From Roseomonas sp. (GTDB lineage Bacteria > Pseudomonadota > Alphaproteobacteria > Acetobacterales > Acetobacteraceae): a stretch of DNA of 64,000 nucleotides. The DNA is taken from positions 42,281 to 106,280 of the forward strand of contig JADCGF010000023.1 of assembly GCA_020249145.1 (NCBI GenBank), written 5' to 3'. Below the pieces are notes generated by a model, which saw only the letters and a program-made list of their open reading frames with translations, was not told the DNA's origin and ran no database searches. Both the position numbers and the translations under genes were made by a program. Shown here in pieces: positions 1 to 10,452 of the stretch; within the stretch, counting starts at the first letter, position 1, and each line of letters opens with the position of its first letter.

Positions 1-283
1 TGCTGCGGAAATGCGCCATGATGCGCGCGGTCCAATCCGTCGGCTCCGCAAGCCGCTTCAGATAAGGCGCGGAACACAGTACATTGGGCGTTGCGGTTTC
101 ATAAAAGGTGAGAAACTCAGCATGCGGGCCATTCAGGCGGCGATAGCGCCGCGCATGCTGAAAGCCGGGAATACCTATGCGATCCGGCACATGATCCCGT
201 TGATACCAGGCTTCGTAATCGCACCGATCACATTCCGGTGCAATATCATTCATCACACAAAGCAAACCGCCGCCCTTGGCCAT
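1..283 (-). CDS. Small dimeric alpha/beta-barrel (EthD-like) protein, 3' end cut by window edge
   Basis: Reading the minus strand from the ATG at 283 gives 94 uninterrupted codons that run off the left edge. The product begins MAKGGGLLCVMNDI and contains the stretch WYQRDHVPDRIGIPGFQHAR. The W-Y-x-x-[DE]-H-x-P-x-R pattern followed by a PGF turn is what I associate with small ferredoxin-like dimeric alpha/beta-barrel proteins of the EthD/NIPSNAP type. It lies divergently from the TctC/SDR/cyclase operon, so a role in the same organic-compound catabolism is plausible but inferred. A second in-frame ATG at residue 11 (MNDIAPE) is an alternative start. The biochemical activity is unknown. Confidence 0.6.
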   Translation of the reverse strand, partial: MAKGGGLLCVMNDIAPECDRCDYEAWYQRDHVPDRIGIPGFQHARRYRRLNGPHAEFLTFYETATPNVLCSAPYLKRLAEPTDWTARIMAHFRS

Positions 284-411
284 GCCGTTCCGTCCCTTAT
301 GTCGAAGTGCTGAGTATTGCCCCGCTTGCGTGCGAGGGAAAGCGGCGCTCGTGCTGGACAGATGCGGCGCTCCCGGTCACCATGCCCTCAGAAGAGTGGA
401 GGAAAGCCGTC

Positions 412-1377
412 ATGAAAAGACGTTCATTTGTGGCTGTCGCGACCGCGGCATTTGCCGCACCGCGCATCGCGCGCGCGCAAGGCGCCTGGGTAGCCACGCG
501 ACCCATTCGCTTCATTGTGCCCTGGCCGCCCGCCGGCACCACGGATATCGTCGCGCGCATGATCGCGCCGGCCTTGCAGGAAGCGCTTGGCCAGAACGTG
601 ATTATCGAAAACCGCGCCGGGGCGGCGGGGCTGATCGGCACGGAAGCCATTGTGCGCGCCGATCCTGATGGCCATGCCTTTGGCTTCATCATCAGCACCC
701 ACGCCGCCAATGCGCATTTGGTGAAGAACCACCCCTTTGATGCGGTGCGCGACATCACGCCGCTGATCCATGTGGCTGATGTCCACAATATCCTGTGCAT
801 CAACAACAACCTGCCACCACGCACGGTGCCGGAATTGATCACCTGGGGCCGGACCAATCCACTCGCCTTCGCATCTTCCGGCACCGGCACTTCAACGCAT
901 ATCAGCGGTGAGATGTTTCGCCTCGCCACCGGGCTTAACATGACCCATGTGCCCTATCGCGGCGGCGCGCCGGCGCTGACGGACCTCATGGCCGGCAATG
1001 TGCCGATCATGTTCGCCAATGCCACATCTGCGCTGCCGCATGTGCGCGGCGGCCGGGTACGCGCACTGGGTGTGACCGCTGCGCAGCGCCTGCCCTTCCT
1101 GCCGGAAGCACCCACCATCGCGGAAGCCGCCATCCCCGGTTATCAAATTGCCGAATGGTACGGCATTGTCGGACCGCGCGGCATGCCGCCGGCTGCCGCA
1201 CAGCGCTTGAACACGGTGATTGGCGGCATCATCACCGCGCCAGAGATGCGCCAGAAACTGCTTGATTCAGGCGCGGAAGTTGTGGGTGGCACCGCGGAGG
1301 CCTTCGGCACGCTGATCGCCACTGATGTCGCGCGCTACGGCCAGGTGATTCGCGAAGCCGGGATTACCGCGGAATGA
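412..1377 (+). CDS. Tripartite tricarboxylate transporter substrate-binding protein (Bug/TctC family)
   Basis: The 321-residue product is an extracytoplasmic solute receptor of the TctC/Bug family, which captures carboxylates or related small acids in the periplasm. It opens with MKRRSFVAVATAAFAAP and an alanine-rich signal peptide ending near ARAQG. The family signatures follow: RPIRFIVPWPPAGTTD, then a VENRAGAAG motif, and later HVPYRGGAPALTDLMAG. The reading frame is open further upstream to 238, but 412 has a GGAGGAAAG ribosome site about 8 nt before it and restores a normal signal peptide. Its stop overlaps the next start (ATGA at 1374), so it heads a four-gene operon. No TctA/TctB membrane genes are adjacent, as is common for orphan Bug receptors. 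The ligand is unknown. Confidence 0.9.
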   Translation: MKRRSFVAVATAAFAAPRIARAQGAWVATRPIRFIVPWPPAGTTDIVARMIAPALQEALGQNVIIENRAGAAGLIGTEAIVRADPDGHAFGFIISTHAANAHLVKNHPFDAVRDITPLIHVADVHNILCINNNLPPRTVPELITWGRTNPLAFASSGTGTSTHISGEMFRLATGLNMTHVPYRGGAPALTDLMAGNVPIMFANATSALPHVRGGRVRALGVTAAQRLPFLPEAPTIAEAAIPGYQIAEWYGIVGPRGMPPAAAQRLNTVIGGIITAPEMRQKLLDSGAEVVGGTAEAFGTLIATDVARYGQVIREAGITAE

Positions 1378-2147
1378 GCGCGCCGCTTTCTGGCAAGATT
1401 GCCTTGGTGAGTGGCGCCAGCCGCGGCATTGGCGCCGCCATTGCCCGCACCCTGGCGCGTGATGGCGCGAAACTGGTGCTGCTGGCGCGCAGTGAAGCCG
1501 ATATGCGCAACGTAGCCGCCGATTGCGGCACGGATTGCGTGCTGGTGCCGGGAGACCTACGCGAAGATGCAGCGGCTCAAGCAGCGGTGGCCGCCGCCAT
1601 TCAGCGCTTCGGCGCTTTGGATATTCTGGTCCATAGCGCAGGTGCGACCAAGCGCGGCGATTTTCTGACGCTTTCCGATGCTGATTGGGCCGATGGCTAT
1701 GCGTTGAAGCTGTTTGGCGCCGTGCGCTTGGCGCGCGCCGCTTGGCCGCATTTGTGCAAGGCCAAGGGCGCCGTTGTGAACATAGGTGGCGTCGGCGGGC
1801 ACTTGGCGAGTGCGGATTTCACCATTGGTGGTTCGGTCAATGCCGCGCTCATGAATTTCACCAAGGCGTTGGCGGATCGGGGCGTGGCGGATGGCGTGCG
1901 CGTCAACCTCATCAATCCCGGCAATATCCATACGGATCGGCTGACGCATCGCATCCAAACGCGCGCCAAGGAATTGGGTGCGGATGATGCGGCGGCAGCG
2001 GCGGATTTGGCGCGCGAAGCCGGCATCACCCGCTTCGCCGCACCCGAGGAAATAGCCGAGGTTGTCAGCTTCCTGGTCAGTGATCGTGCCAGCTATGTGC
2101 AAGGCACGCTGATGGATGTGGATGGCGGTTGGCTCCGCGCCGTGTGA
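1374..2147 (+). CDS. Short-chain dehydrogenase/reductase-like protein lacking the canonical catalytic Tyr/Lys
   Basis: The 257-residue protein has a Rossmann fold: a glycine-rich loop SGASRGIGAAIA at residues 13-24 and a GDL at 60-62. It ends with the family-typical DVDGGW. The normal SDR catalytic set is not where expected. NNAG is replaced by HSAG (87-90), and the serine strand reads NIGGVGG (136-142). Where YxxxK should be, the protein reads FTIGGSVNAALMNFTKAL, with Phe149 at the Tyr position and no Lys four residues on. The C-terminal half (VRVNLINPG) is well preserved, so this is a coherent subfamily rather than decay. It is translationally coupled to the TctC receptor. It may bind a dinucleotide with altered chemistry; the substrate is unknown. 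Confidence 0.82.
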   Translation: MSAPLSGKIALVSGASRGIGAAIARTLARDGAKLVLLARSEADMRNVAADCGTDCVLVPGDLREDAAAQAAVAAAIQRFGALDILVHSAGATKRGDFLTLSDADWADGYALKLFGAVRLARAAWPHLCKAKGAVVNIGGVGGHLASADFTIGGSVNAALMNFTKALADRGVADGVRVNLINPGNIHTDRLTHRIQTRAKELGADDAAAAADLAREAGITRFAAPEEIAEVVSFLVSDRASYVQGTLMDVDGGWLRAV

Positions 2148-2162
2148 AGAAAGGGAAAGACG

Positions 2163-2903
2163 ATGTGCGACAAGGCAAAGGAACGAGGGCTTGGCTGGCG
2201 TGGTTGGATGCCCTTGCCTCCCCGACAGGAAACCAAACCGCTCGGCCCGTGGTTGGACCTAACGCACCCGATAGATGAGGCCATGCCGCGCGTGCCCACC
2301 TTCGGCCCGCCCAAGGTAAAGAAACTATTTTGTCTGCCGGCAGATCCGCTCACCGTCACCAGCTTTGAGATGGTTGTGCATACCGGCACGCATGTTGATG
2401 CGCCCTGCCATTTCTACAGCGATGGGCCGAGCATGGAACAAGTGCCGCTGGAACGCTGGAATGGCCCTGGCGTTGTCTGGCGTTTCGATCTGCCGCCCAA
2501 TAGCCTGATTGAACCGGAACATCTGGAAGCGGCCCGCCCATTGCTGCGCCCAGGCGATATTCTGGCGCTGGATACCGGTTCATCGCCCCACATCAATACG
2601 CCCGCCTATGATGCACATCCGTGCCTAAGTTTGGCAGCAGCAGATTGGATTGTAGCGAAACAAGTAAAACTGCTCGCCTGTGATTTCCCAACCCCTGATC
2701 TGCCCGTACATCGCCGCCCGGCTGAGGGTTTTACCTGGCCCGTGCATCAGCGCTTGCTTCGTGACGGCGTGCTGATTTGTGAGCATTTGCGCGGACCCCG
2801 CCCGCTTGCCGGCAAGCGTGTGGAATTCATCTTCGGTGCGCTTGCCATTACCGGGTCAGATGGCGCGCCGGCGCGTGTCATGGCGCGTGAGATTGCTGAC
2901 TAA
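2163..2903 (+). CDS. Cyclase family protein (kynurenine formamidase-like metal hydrolase)
   Basis: The 246-residue protein carries the HTGTHVDAPCHF motif at residues 73-84. This matches the HxGTHxDxPxH metal-binding signature of the cyclase family (PF04199), whose members include kynurenine formamidase and isatin hydrolase and use a divalent metal to hydrolyse amides or lactams. An early WLDLTHPIDEAMP segment is also typical. A later LALDTGSSPHIN stretch and a DFPTPDL stretch complete the fold. It sits 15 nt after the SDR and 17 nt before the MmgE/PrpD gene in the same direction, so it belongs to one operon with the TctC receptor. The roughly 25 residues before the core are a little longer than usual, so a later start is possible. 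The substrate cannot be read from sequence. Confidence 0.87.
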   Translation: MCDKAKERGLGWRGWMPLPPRQETKPLGPWLDLTHPIDEAMPRVPTFGPPKVKKLFCLPADPLTVTSFEMVVHTGTHVDAPCHFYSDGPSMEQVPLERWNGPGVVWRFDLPPNSLIEPEHLEAARPLLRPGDILALDTGSSPHINTPAYDAHPCLSLAAADWIVAKQVKLLACDFPTPDLPVHRRPAEGFTWPVHQRLLRDGVLICEHLRGPRPLAGKRVEFIFGALAITGSDGAPARVMAREIAD

Positions 2904-2920
2904 TTCGAAGGATACGCCCC

Positions 2921-4285
2921 ATGGGTGAAGCATTATCGGCCACGCAAATCCTGGGGCGTTTCGTCACCGAATCACGGTTTGAAGCCCTGCCGGAAGTGCT
3001 GCGGCATGAAGGGCGACGTTCCATCCTCAATCACGTGGGCTGCGCCTTGGGTGTCGCGCGTGATCCGGCGGTGATCACGGCGCTTGAAATCATGCGCGAT
3101 GCATGCGGCAAGCCAAGCGCCACGGTGCTGGGCCAGCGTGACAGGCTTGGCGTGATGGAAGCCGCTTTCGTCAATGCCATTGCGTCCAATCTGCTGGATT
3201 ATGATGACACGCATTTGCGCACCGTGATCCACCCAAGCGCGCCGGTTGCCCCCGTGGCTCTTGCGCTTGGCGAGGAAACCGGTGCGAGCGGGGCCGAGGT
3301 TTTGCATGCCTTTCTGTTGGGCGCGGAAATTGCCTGCCGCATCGGCAATGCGGTCTCACCTGGGCATTACGCGCGGGGCTGGCATATCACCGCAAGCTGC
3401 GGAGTCTTCGGCGCAGCCGCAGCAGCGGCGCGGCTCATGCGGTTATCAGTGGAACAGACTGCGGATGCGCTTGGCATCGCCGCCAGCCAATCCGGCAGCA
3501 TCGTGGAAAACTTGGCGACTGCCGCGAAGAATATCGGCGTGGGTAATGCAGCGCGCAATGGCATATTGGCCGCGCGCTTCGCCGCCCGCGGTTATCGTGC
3601 CGCGCCACGCGCCATTGAAGGGCCGCTGGGCTGGGCGCGTGCGATGGGTGATGAACTCGTGCTGGCCGAAATCACCGAAGGGCTCGGCCAGCGCTGGGAA
3701 ATCGCGCGCAATACCTATAAGCCCTATGCGGCGGGGATCGTGTTTCATGCGGTGATTGATGCTTGCCTGGCGCTGCGCGAAAAGCTTGGCGCGGCGGTGG
3801 CGCAAATCACGCGCGTGACGGTTGCCGGCGATGCGCTTTTGCTGGCGCGCGGGGATCGAGAAGTGCGCAATGAACGCGACACGCGCGTCAGCATCCATCA
3901 CTGCGCCGCCATTGCGCTGCTGCTTGGCCGCGCGGATGTGGCGGATTTTGAGATGCCAGCGGTGCAAGACCCTGCCCTTGCGGCGCTTCGCACCAAGGTG
4001 CTGGCGGAATGCGATGCCAACCTGCCACGCGGTGCAGCGCGCGTGACCGTCACGCTTGCTGATGGAAGCACGCACCAAGTTTATGTGGAACATCCGCGCG
4101 GCAGTGCGGAACGGCCGCTGAGTGATGACGAACTCTCGGCCAAATACCGCGCCAATGCGGCGGTCGGTGGCACTACGACTGATGTGGAAGGGCAGATTGC
4201 GGCGCTATGGGCGTTGGATAGGTCAGCTTCCATTGCGTCGCTGATGGCTTTGCTCAGTAGCCCGTCGCGCAATGCAGCAGGGTAA
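2921..4285 (+). CDS. MmgE/PrpD family protein (2-methylcitrate dehydratase-like)
   Basis: The 454-residue protein matches the MmgE/PrpD family in length and layout. An all-helical N-terminal domain contains the NLLDYDDTHLRTVIHPSAPV segment, followed by a HITASCGVFGAAAAAARLM segment. A C-terminal alpha/beta domain has YKPYAAGIVFHAVIDA and a VSIHHCAAIALL stretch. Family members dehydrate 2-methylcitrate or isomerise related acids such as cis-aconitate. No methylcitrate synthase or PrpB lies nearby, so the operon context points to another organic acid imported through the adjacent TctC receptor. Its last 32 bases overlap the 3' end of a convergent gene. The exact substrate is inferred only at the class level. 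Confidence 0.88.
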   Translation: MGEALSATQILGRFVTESRFEALPEVLRHEGRRSILNHVGCALGVARDPAVITALEIMRDACGKPSATVLGQRDRLGVMEAAFVNAIASNLLDYDDTHLRTVIHPSAPVAPVALALGEETGASGAEVLHAFLLGAEIACRIGNAVSPGHYARGWHITASCGVFGAAAAAARLMRLSVEQTADALGIAASQSGSIVENLATAAKNIGVGNAARNGILAARFAARGYRAAPRAIEGPLGWARAMGDELVLAEITEGLGQRWEIARNTYKPYAAGIVFHAVIDACLALREKLGAAVAQITRVTVAGDALLLARGDREVRNERDTRVSIHHCAAIALLLGRADVADFEMPAVQDPALAALRTKVLAECDANLPRGAARVTVTLADGSTHQVYVEHPRGSAERPLSDDELSAKYRANAAVGGTTTDVEGQIAALWALDRSASIASLMALLSSPSRNAAG

Positions 4286-4715
4286 AGCCTGCCGAGGTGA
4301 TCACCAGGTCAATCTTATCCGGTGTGGTCCAGCCGATATCTTGTTCACCACTGCGCGGGTCCTGATCATCAAACTCCGGCGGACCGAAGCGCGCGATCAA
4401 GCGCTGGCGCAGCACATCGCCCTGCGCCGCAGCGCCACGGCCTGAAACACACGCCAAACCGCCGGTTTCTGTATCGAAGCCAAAGGCGATATTCATGCGC
4501 AGCCCCTCCACGCTGAAGACGCCACGTGCGCGATATTCCACCCGCGCATCCATCATCCGCCGTTCGGCTGGCGGCAGGCTGCGCACCGCGCGGCGCGATG
4601 CGGTCACCGCCTGCGCTTCATTCATGCCCCAGCGCGTATATTCCCAAGCCGCATCAGCGGGCGCAGCAAGCACCAGTAGCATCAGGGCAATCAGGCCATT
4701 ACGGGCCAATTTCAT
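4254..4715 (-). CDS. Small secreted hypothetical protein
   Basis: The 153-residue product begins MKLARNGLIALMLLVLAAPADA, a clear Sec signal peptide with likely cleavage after ADA. The mature part starts WEYTRWGMNEAQAV and later has FGPPEFDDQDP and a terminal FTLLHCATGY. The W-x-x-T-R-W-G-M opening is typical of small periplasmic proteins in this family of bacteria, but I do not recognise a named family. Two cysteines remain in the mature protein and could form a disulfide. Its 3' end overlaps the convergent MmgE/PrpD gene by 32 bp. No operon partner is evident. Confidence 0.75.
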   Translation of the reverse strand: MKLARNGLIALMLLVLAAPADAAWEYTRWGMNEAQAVTASRRAVRSLPPAERRMMDARVEYRARGVFSVEGLRMNIAFGFDTETGGLACVSGRGAAAQGDVLRQRLIARFGPPEFDDQDPRSGEQDIGWTTPDKIDLVITSAGFTLLHCATGY

Positions 4716-4827
4716 GCAACGTTTCCGGGCAGTGCCCGACCTCTGAACTTCCGTGTTCGTCTATAGCGCGAAATGCGTAGCCTGACGCGGGGCACGTCGG
4801 GCGTTTGGCGTATGCGCTTGGCGTACC

Positions 4828-5805
4828 TCATGGCCAAACAGGCACGCCATCCAGCCCCGCAGTTTCCGGCAGGCCGCAGATGAGGTTCGCGTTCTGCACC
4901 GCTTGGCCTGCCGCCCCCTTACCGAGATTGTCCACGACGCCCATCGCAATCACCAAGTTACGCTCTGGGTCCGCCGCGTAGCTGACGAAGGCAAGGTTCG
5001 ACCCGGTCGCCCATTTGGTCTGCGGTGGCTTGTCGGTCACGCGAACAAAGGCCCGCCCAGCATAGTAGCGCCGCGCCGCGTCCAAACACTGGTCCGTGGT
5101 AGCACGACCTCGGCAGTAGATGGTCGCAAGTATGCCGCGGGTCATTGGCACCAGATGGGGCGTAAAAACCAGCCCAGCGGCGCTACTGCCGCTCAGCCGC
5201 TCAATCGTCCTCGCCATCTCGGGCATGTGGGTGTGCTTGAGCAGACCATAGGGCACTAGGTTCTCATTGCTCTCGGCATAGCCGAATCTGCTGTCGGCGC
5301 CGCCCCGACCAGCGCCGGAGATACCGGTCTTGGCGTCAATGACGATGTTGCCAGGTTCGATCAGCTTTTCGGCCAGTAATGGCGCCAGCGCGGTAAGCGT
5401 CGCCGCAGGAAAGCAGCCGGGATTGGCAATGCGGGTCTGACCCGCGATCTGCGCCGGCCAGATATCGGCCAGGCCATAGGCCCAACCTTCAACATAGCGG
5501 TGATCGCCGCCGATATCGACGATCTTCACGCCCTTGGGGACACGCGCCAGCGCCTCGGCTGAACTGCCCGTGGGTAGCGAGGCAAACAGCACATCGAGCT
5601 TCGGTAGCATCGCAGGGTCCCATTTCTCGATCACCATTTCGGCCAGTTTGGCTGGCGCACCGGGGAAGCGGTCCCCCAAGCGGCTGCCGGCGCTGCCTTC
5701 GCCTGCGGCGTAGATCAGTTCGAAAACCGGGTGGTTCGCGACCAGGCGCATCGCCTCGCCGCCGCCAAAACCGCTGATCCCGACAATGCCAATCCGAATG
5801 CTCAT
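4828..5805 (-). CDS. argC: N-acetyl-gamma-glutamyl-phosphate reductase
   Basis: The 325-residue enzyme performs the NADPH-dependent reduction of N-acetyl-glutamyl phosphate to the semialdehyde, the third step of arginine synthesis. An N-terminal Rossmann segment (IGIVGISGFGGGE) is followed by the catalytic motif ANPGCFPAATLTAL with the nucleophile at Cys131. The active-site histidine lies in FTPHLVPMTRGI (His217). The length suits the family. Its start overlaps the stop of the upstream GNAT gene (ATGA at 5802-5805), so the two are one transcription unit. That unit is preceded by a leader with a run of arginine codons and a terminator. In many related genomes argC sits elsewhere, near rpsI, so a second copy in this genome is possible but not testable here. 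Confidence 0.93.
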   Translation of the reverse strand: MSIRIGIVGISGFGGGEAMRLVANHPVFELIYAAGEGSAGSRLGDRFPGAPAKLAEMVIEKWDPAMLPKLDVLFASLPTGSSAEALARVPKGVKIVDIGGDHRYVEGWAYGLADIWPAQIAGQTRIANPGCFPAATLTALAPLLAEKLIEPGNIVIDAKTGISGAGRGGADSRFGYAESNENLVPYGLLKHTHMPEMARTIERLSGSSAAGLVFTPHLVPMTRGILATIYCRGRATTDQCLDAARRYYAGRAFVRVTDKPPQTKWATGSNLAFVSYAADPERNLVIAMGVVDNLGKGAAGQAVQNANLICGLPETAGLDGVPVWP

Positions 5806-6350
5806 GGTGATGTCCTGTTGCTGGAGTGCTCGTCGGCTGCGGCGCCGAGGCGCTTGCTCATATGCACGGCGACGCCGAACTGCGGATGCTGTTCCTCGCG
5901 GTCCACCCGGTAGCCAAGCCGGCTATAGAGGCGCAGATTCTCAGCAAAGAGCGCGTTCGTGTAGAGTCGCATTTCGCTCAGATTGAGGGTTCGTGCGACC
6001 TCCTCCGCATGCGCCATCAATGCACTGCCGTAGCCCTTTCCCTGGTAGGTTGGCGCGACCGCGACGTTGACGATCAGCAGGTGGTCAGCCTTTGGCGCCA
6101 TTTCGATCAGCGCCGTAGCTTCGCCGTCCACCTGTAGCAAGTCTATCAGGTGGTCGCGCAGTGCCGCGTCATAGTCGGCGGTCATCGGCCGCGGCTCGCG
6201 CCCAAGGAGGAGCACCCACTTCGCGTAGGCCGCGCGGGTCAATTCGCGGACGGTCACCGCATCAGCGATGGTGGCGCGCCGCACTGTTTTGTGTGCGGCA
6301 TCTTTAGATGCTTGTGAAGGATCGGGGTGGGCGGAGTCGCTGTTTTGCAC
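5802..6350 (-). CDS. GNAT-family N-acetyltransferase
   Basis: The predicted 182-residue protein has a standard GNAT core. It begins with VRRATIADAVTVRELTRAAY and shows the acetyl-CoA loop VAVAPTYQGKGYGSALMAHA (motif A with Q/R-x-x-G-x-G). An LYTNALFAENLRLYSRLGY motif B follows, and the tail includes AVHMSKRL. I chose the GTG at 6350 because AGGAAAA sits 7 nt upstream. An in-frame TTG at 6374 would place the start inside the terminator's U-run. It overlaps argC by 4 bp, so translational coupling is likely. The position suggests a role connected with arginine or its acetylated precursors, but the acceptor substrate is not identifiable. Confidence 0.85.
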   Translation of the reverse strand: MQNSDSAHPDPSQASKDAAHKTVRRATIADAVTVRELTRAAYAKWVLLLGREPRPMTADYDAALRDHLIDLLQVDGEATALIEMAPKADHLLIVNVAVAPTYQGKGYGSALMAHAEEVARTLNLSEMRLYTNALFAENLRLYSRLGYRVDREEQHPQFGVAVHMSKRLGAAADEHSSNRTSP

Positions 6351-6372
6351 GGTGTTTTCCTGTGATCTGGGC

Positions 6373-6408
6373 AAAGAAAAACCCCCGAGGCCAGGGGCTG
6401 CGGGGGTT
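6373..6408 (-). terminator. Intrinsic terminator in the GNAT-argC leader (attenuator candidate)
   Basis: On the minus strand an 8-bp perfect stem, AACCCCCG (6408-6401) with CGGGGGTT (6387-6380), encloses a 13-nt loop. The stem is followed by a T-rich run, TTTTTCTTT. The terminator lies between a short arginine-rich reading frame and the GNAT start codon 23 nt downstream. It can therefore stop transcription before the operon rather than after a preceding gene; the nearest upstream gene, the GST, ends about 300 nt earlier. Confidence 0.8.
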
Positions 6409-6459
6409 CAAAGATGCGGGCTGATGCCGCCTCGGCGGTGGACCGCTACGGGGCGGGCC

Positions 6460-6555
6460 TCACCGGGGAGGGGCTTGTCTGCACGCAGCCACGGAAGCCG
6501 CCGCTGAAAAGCAGCGACGGCGTCGGTTAGCGTTGCGGAGGCAAGTCTCATCCAT
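6460..6555 (-). CDS. Putative arginine-rich leader peptide (31 codons)
   Basis: Minus-strand ATG at 6555, stop TGA at 6462-6460. The peptide has seven arginines in 31 residues, including four consecutive codons CGA CGC CGT CGC at 6525-6514 (residues 11-14, in the stretch RNANRRRRC). It lies just downstream of a TTGACA at 6592-6587, so transcription starting about 7 nt after a -10 element near 6569-6564 would make the message nearly leaderless. No Shine-Dalgarno sequence is visible. A second overlapping frame starts at 6551 and runs 47 codons to the terminator, so coding is not proven. The arginine run sits in the 5' arm of a hairpin, the geometry used by amino-acid attenuators. Confidence 0.45.
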   Translation of the reverse strand: MDETCLRNANRRRRCFSAAASVAACRQAPPR

Positions 6556-6633
6556 GTAACAGACGCTAGTGGTTCGCCTGAAGGTATGTCAACGCGGATT
6601 TTTTGCCGCGCCCCTATTTGGCTGGAAAACGCT

Positions 6634-6669
6634 CTAAGCCCGTCCGTGACAAGCCTTGTAGTTCTTGGC
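6634..6669 (-). pseudogene. SecA C-terminal (SEC-C-like) tail fragment downstream of GST
   Basis: The minus strand encodes AKNYKACHGRA followed by a stop at 6634-6636. This closely resembles the true SecA tail [10 protein letters not shown] at the 3' end of the secA gene (7546 onward). At nucleotide level about 41 bases around this tail and its stop, including a shared GCGTTT just after, match in roughly four positions out of five. The CxC half of the zinc motif is missing. No SecA body precedes it; the GST gene lies between the two copies. It looks like a remnant of a secA 3' end left when the GST segment was inserted or recombined. Confidence 0.5.
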
Positions 6670-6707
6670 CGGCCTGACCTTTGCCGGAAGATCGGGCTTA
6701 TAGCCGA

Positions 6708-7349
6708 CTAATCTTGCGTTTGGCCCGGCACCGTTTCGTCGGGCGAGGCGCGGGCCTTCACGAACTCTTCTGTGGCCTCGCAATGGAGCGCGAGGTGGTG
6801 AAGCTTCGGATACTTGTCCGCCGGAAACATATCGGGCACGCGCATCTTCATGTAGCCGATGAGGCAGCCGGCAGTGATGTCGGCCTGCGTCATCTTTCCG
6901 TCAAAGAACCAAGGCGCGCCGCAGTCATGCTCCAGTTTGTCGAGGGCGGCCGTAATCTGCTGCATCATCCGCTTCTCGAAGTCGCGGTTGATGTGTTTGT
7001 CGCTGTGGAACAGTCGCTCGAAGGACAGCGCAACGCACTTGTCCATCAACCCATGCGCCAGCACCACCGCCTGCAGCACCTTGCGCCGCTCTGGCCCAAG
7101 CGGTGGCGTCAGCGCGCGGGCCGGTCCCGCGATCTCGTCCAAGTGGTCGATGATGGCGGAGGAGTCGATCAACACCTCGCCCGATTCCAGAATCAGCGAA
7201 GGCACCCGCACCAGCGGGTTGATCTTTCGCATCTCCTCCATGTCGCGGAACACCGAGATCGGATTGCGCGTGTAAGGCATGCGGTAGTGATTGAGCGTCA
7301 CCGCCACGCGCCGCGCAAAGGCAGAGTCGAACTGGCCAACGAGGATCAT
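6708..7349 (-). CDS. Glutathione S-transferase family protein
   Basis: The 213-residue protein has a thioredoxin-like N-terminal domain: MILVGQFDSAFARRVAVTLN, with the NPLVRVPSLILESGEVLIDSSAI glutathione-site region containing the conserved cis-proline and the ES/DSS pair. A helical C-terminal domain follows, containing MTQADITAGCLIGYM. The start at 7349 gives the usual GST N-terminus; an ATG at 7394 adds 15 residues of unlikely sequence. It may conjugate or peroxidatically reduce electrophiles with glutathione. It is downstream of secA in the same direction but separated by about 200 bp. Codon choice looks less biased than in secA, and a SecA-tail-like fragment follows its stop, suggesting acquisition. 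Confidence 0.87.
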   Translation of the reverse strand: MILVGQFDSAFARRVAVTLNHYRMPYTRNPISVFRDMEEMRKINPLVRVPSLILESGEVLIDSSAIIDHLDEIAGPARALTPPLGPERRKVLQAVVLAHGLMDKCVALSFERLFHSDKHINRDFEKRMMQQITAALDKLEHDCGAPWFFDGKMTQADITAGCLIGYMKMRVPDMFPADKYPKLHHLALHCEATEEFVKARASPDETVPGQTQD

Positions 7350-7545
7350 GGTCAGAGCATAGCGCGACAAGGAAAGCCGCTCAAGCGCTTTCATCAAGGC
7401 AGATAAACGTCCGGAGCTTACCCAGTTCCGGGTCGTGGTCGAGGCTGGTGAGGGCGCGGCATGGCGAAATGAAAGGGTCCTTGCCCCGGAAGCGCTTGCC
7501 TAAAGCCTTTGCGAACCACATGGGAATAATGGACCAGCAAACGCC

Positions 7546-10275
<2,730 letters not shown>

Positions 10276-10452
10276 CTGGGGCGTCAGTCTCCGGCGGGCG
10301 GGCGCCCGGTCGCGGCGCCGCAGCGCCTTAAGCATGTTTCGGATTGGCCGCAGAGATAGGCTCCCCCGGGGGGCGGGTCAACGCTTGCGCCTTGTGGGGA
10401 AGGGGCGCTTCGGCCATGTTCCGGGCCGATCACCGATTTGGGACCAGCCCCT

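Larger units (their letters stand above)
6373..6592 (-). promoter_or_regulatory. Candidate arginine-responsive transcription attenuator upstream of GNAT-argC
   Basis: Elements seen on the minus strand, in order: a consensus TTGACA at 6592-6587; the arginine-rich uORF at 6555-6460; and a hairpin at 6521-6497 with a 10-bp stem (one G-U pair) and a 5-nt CUUUU loop, whose 5' arm contains the arginine codons. A CCCCGGTGAGGCC segment follows at 6468-6456. Its GAGGCC can pair with GGCCTC in the 3' half of the terminator, making a possible antiterminator. The intrinsic terminator is at 6408-6373. The classical reading is that ribosome stalling at arginine codons during starvation opens the first hairpin and favours read-through into argC. 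The individual elements are seen; the switching mechanism is inference. Confidence 0.45.

Noticed and set aside
6505..6551. Alternative 47-codon frame starting at 6551 as the real leader gene
   Set aside because: Possible, but it has no arginine run and ends exactly at the terminator; kept as an alternative rather than a separate feature.
6681..7406. 241-residue plus-strand frame
   Set aside because: It mirrors the GST gene; Arg/His-rich and without a family signature.
10360..10452. G+C-rich run near the divergent secA/parvulin promoters as a terminator
   Set aside because: No T-run follows any stem and both genes point away from it.
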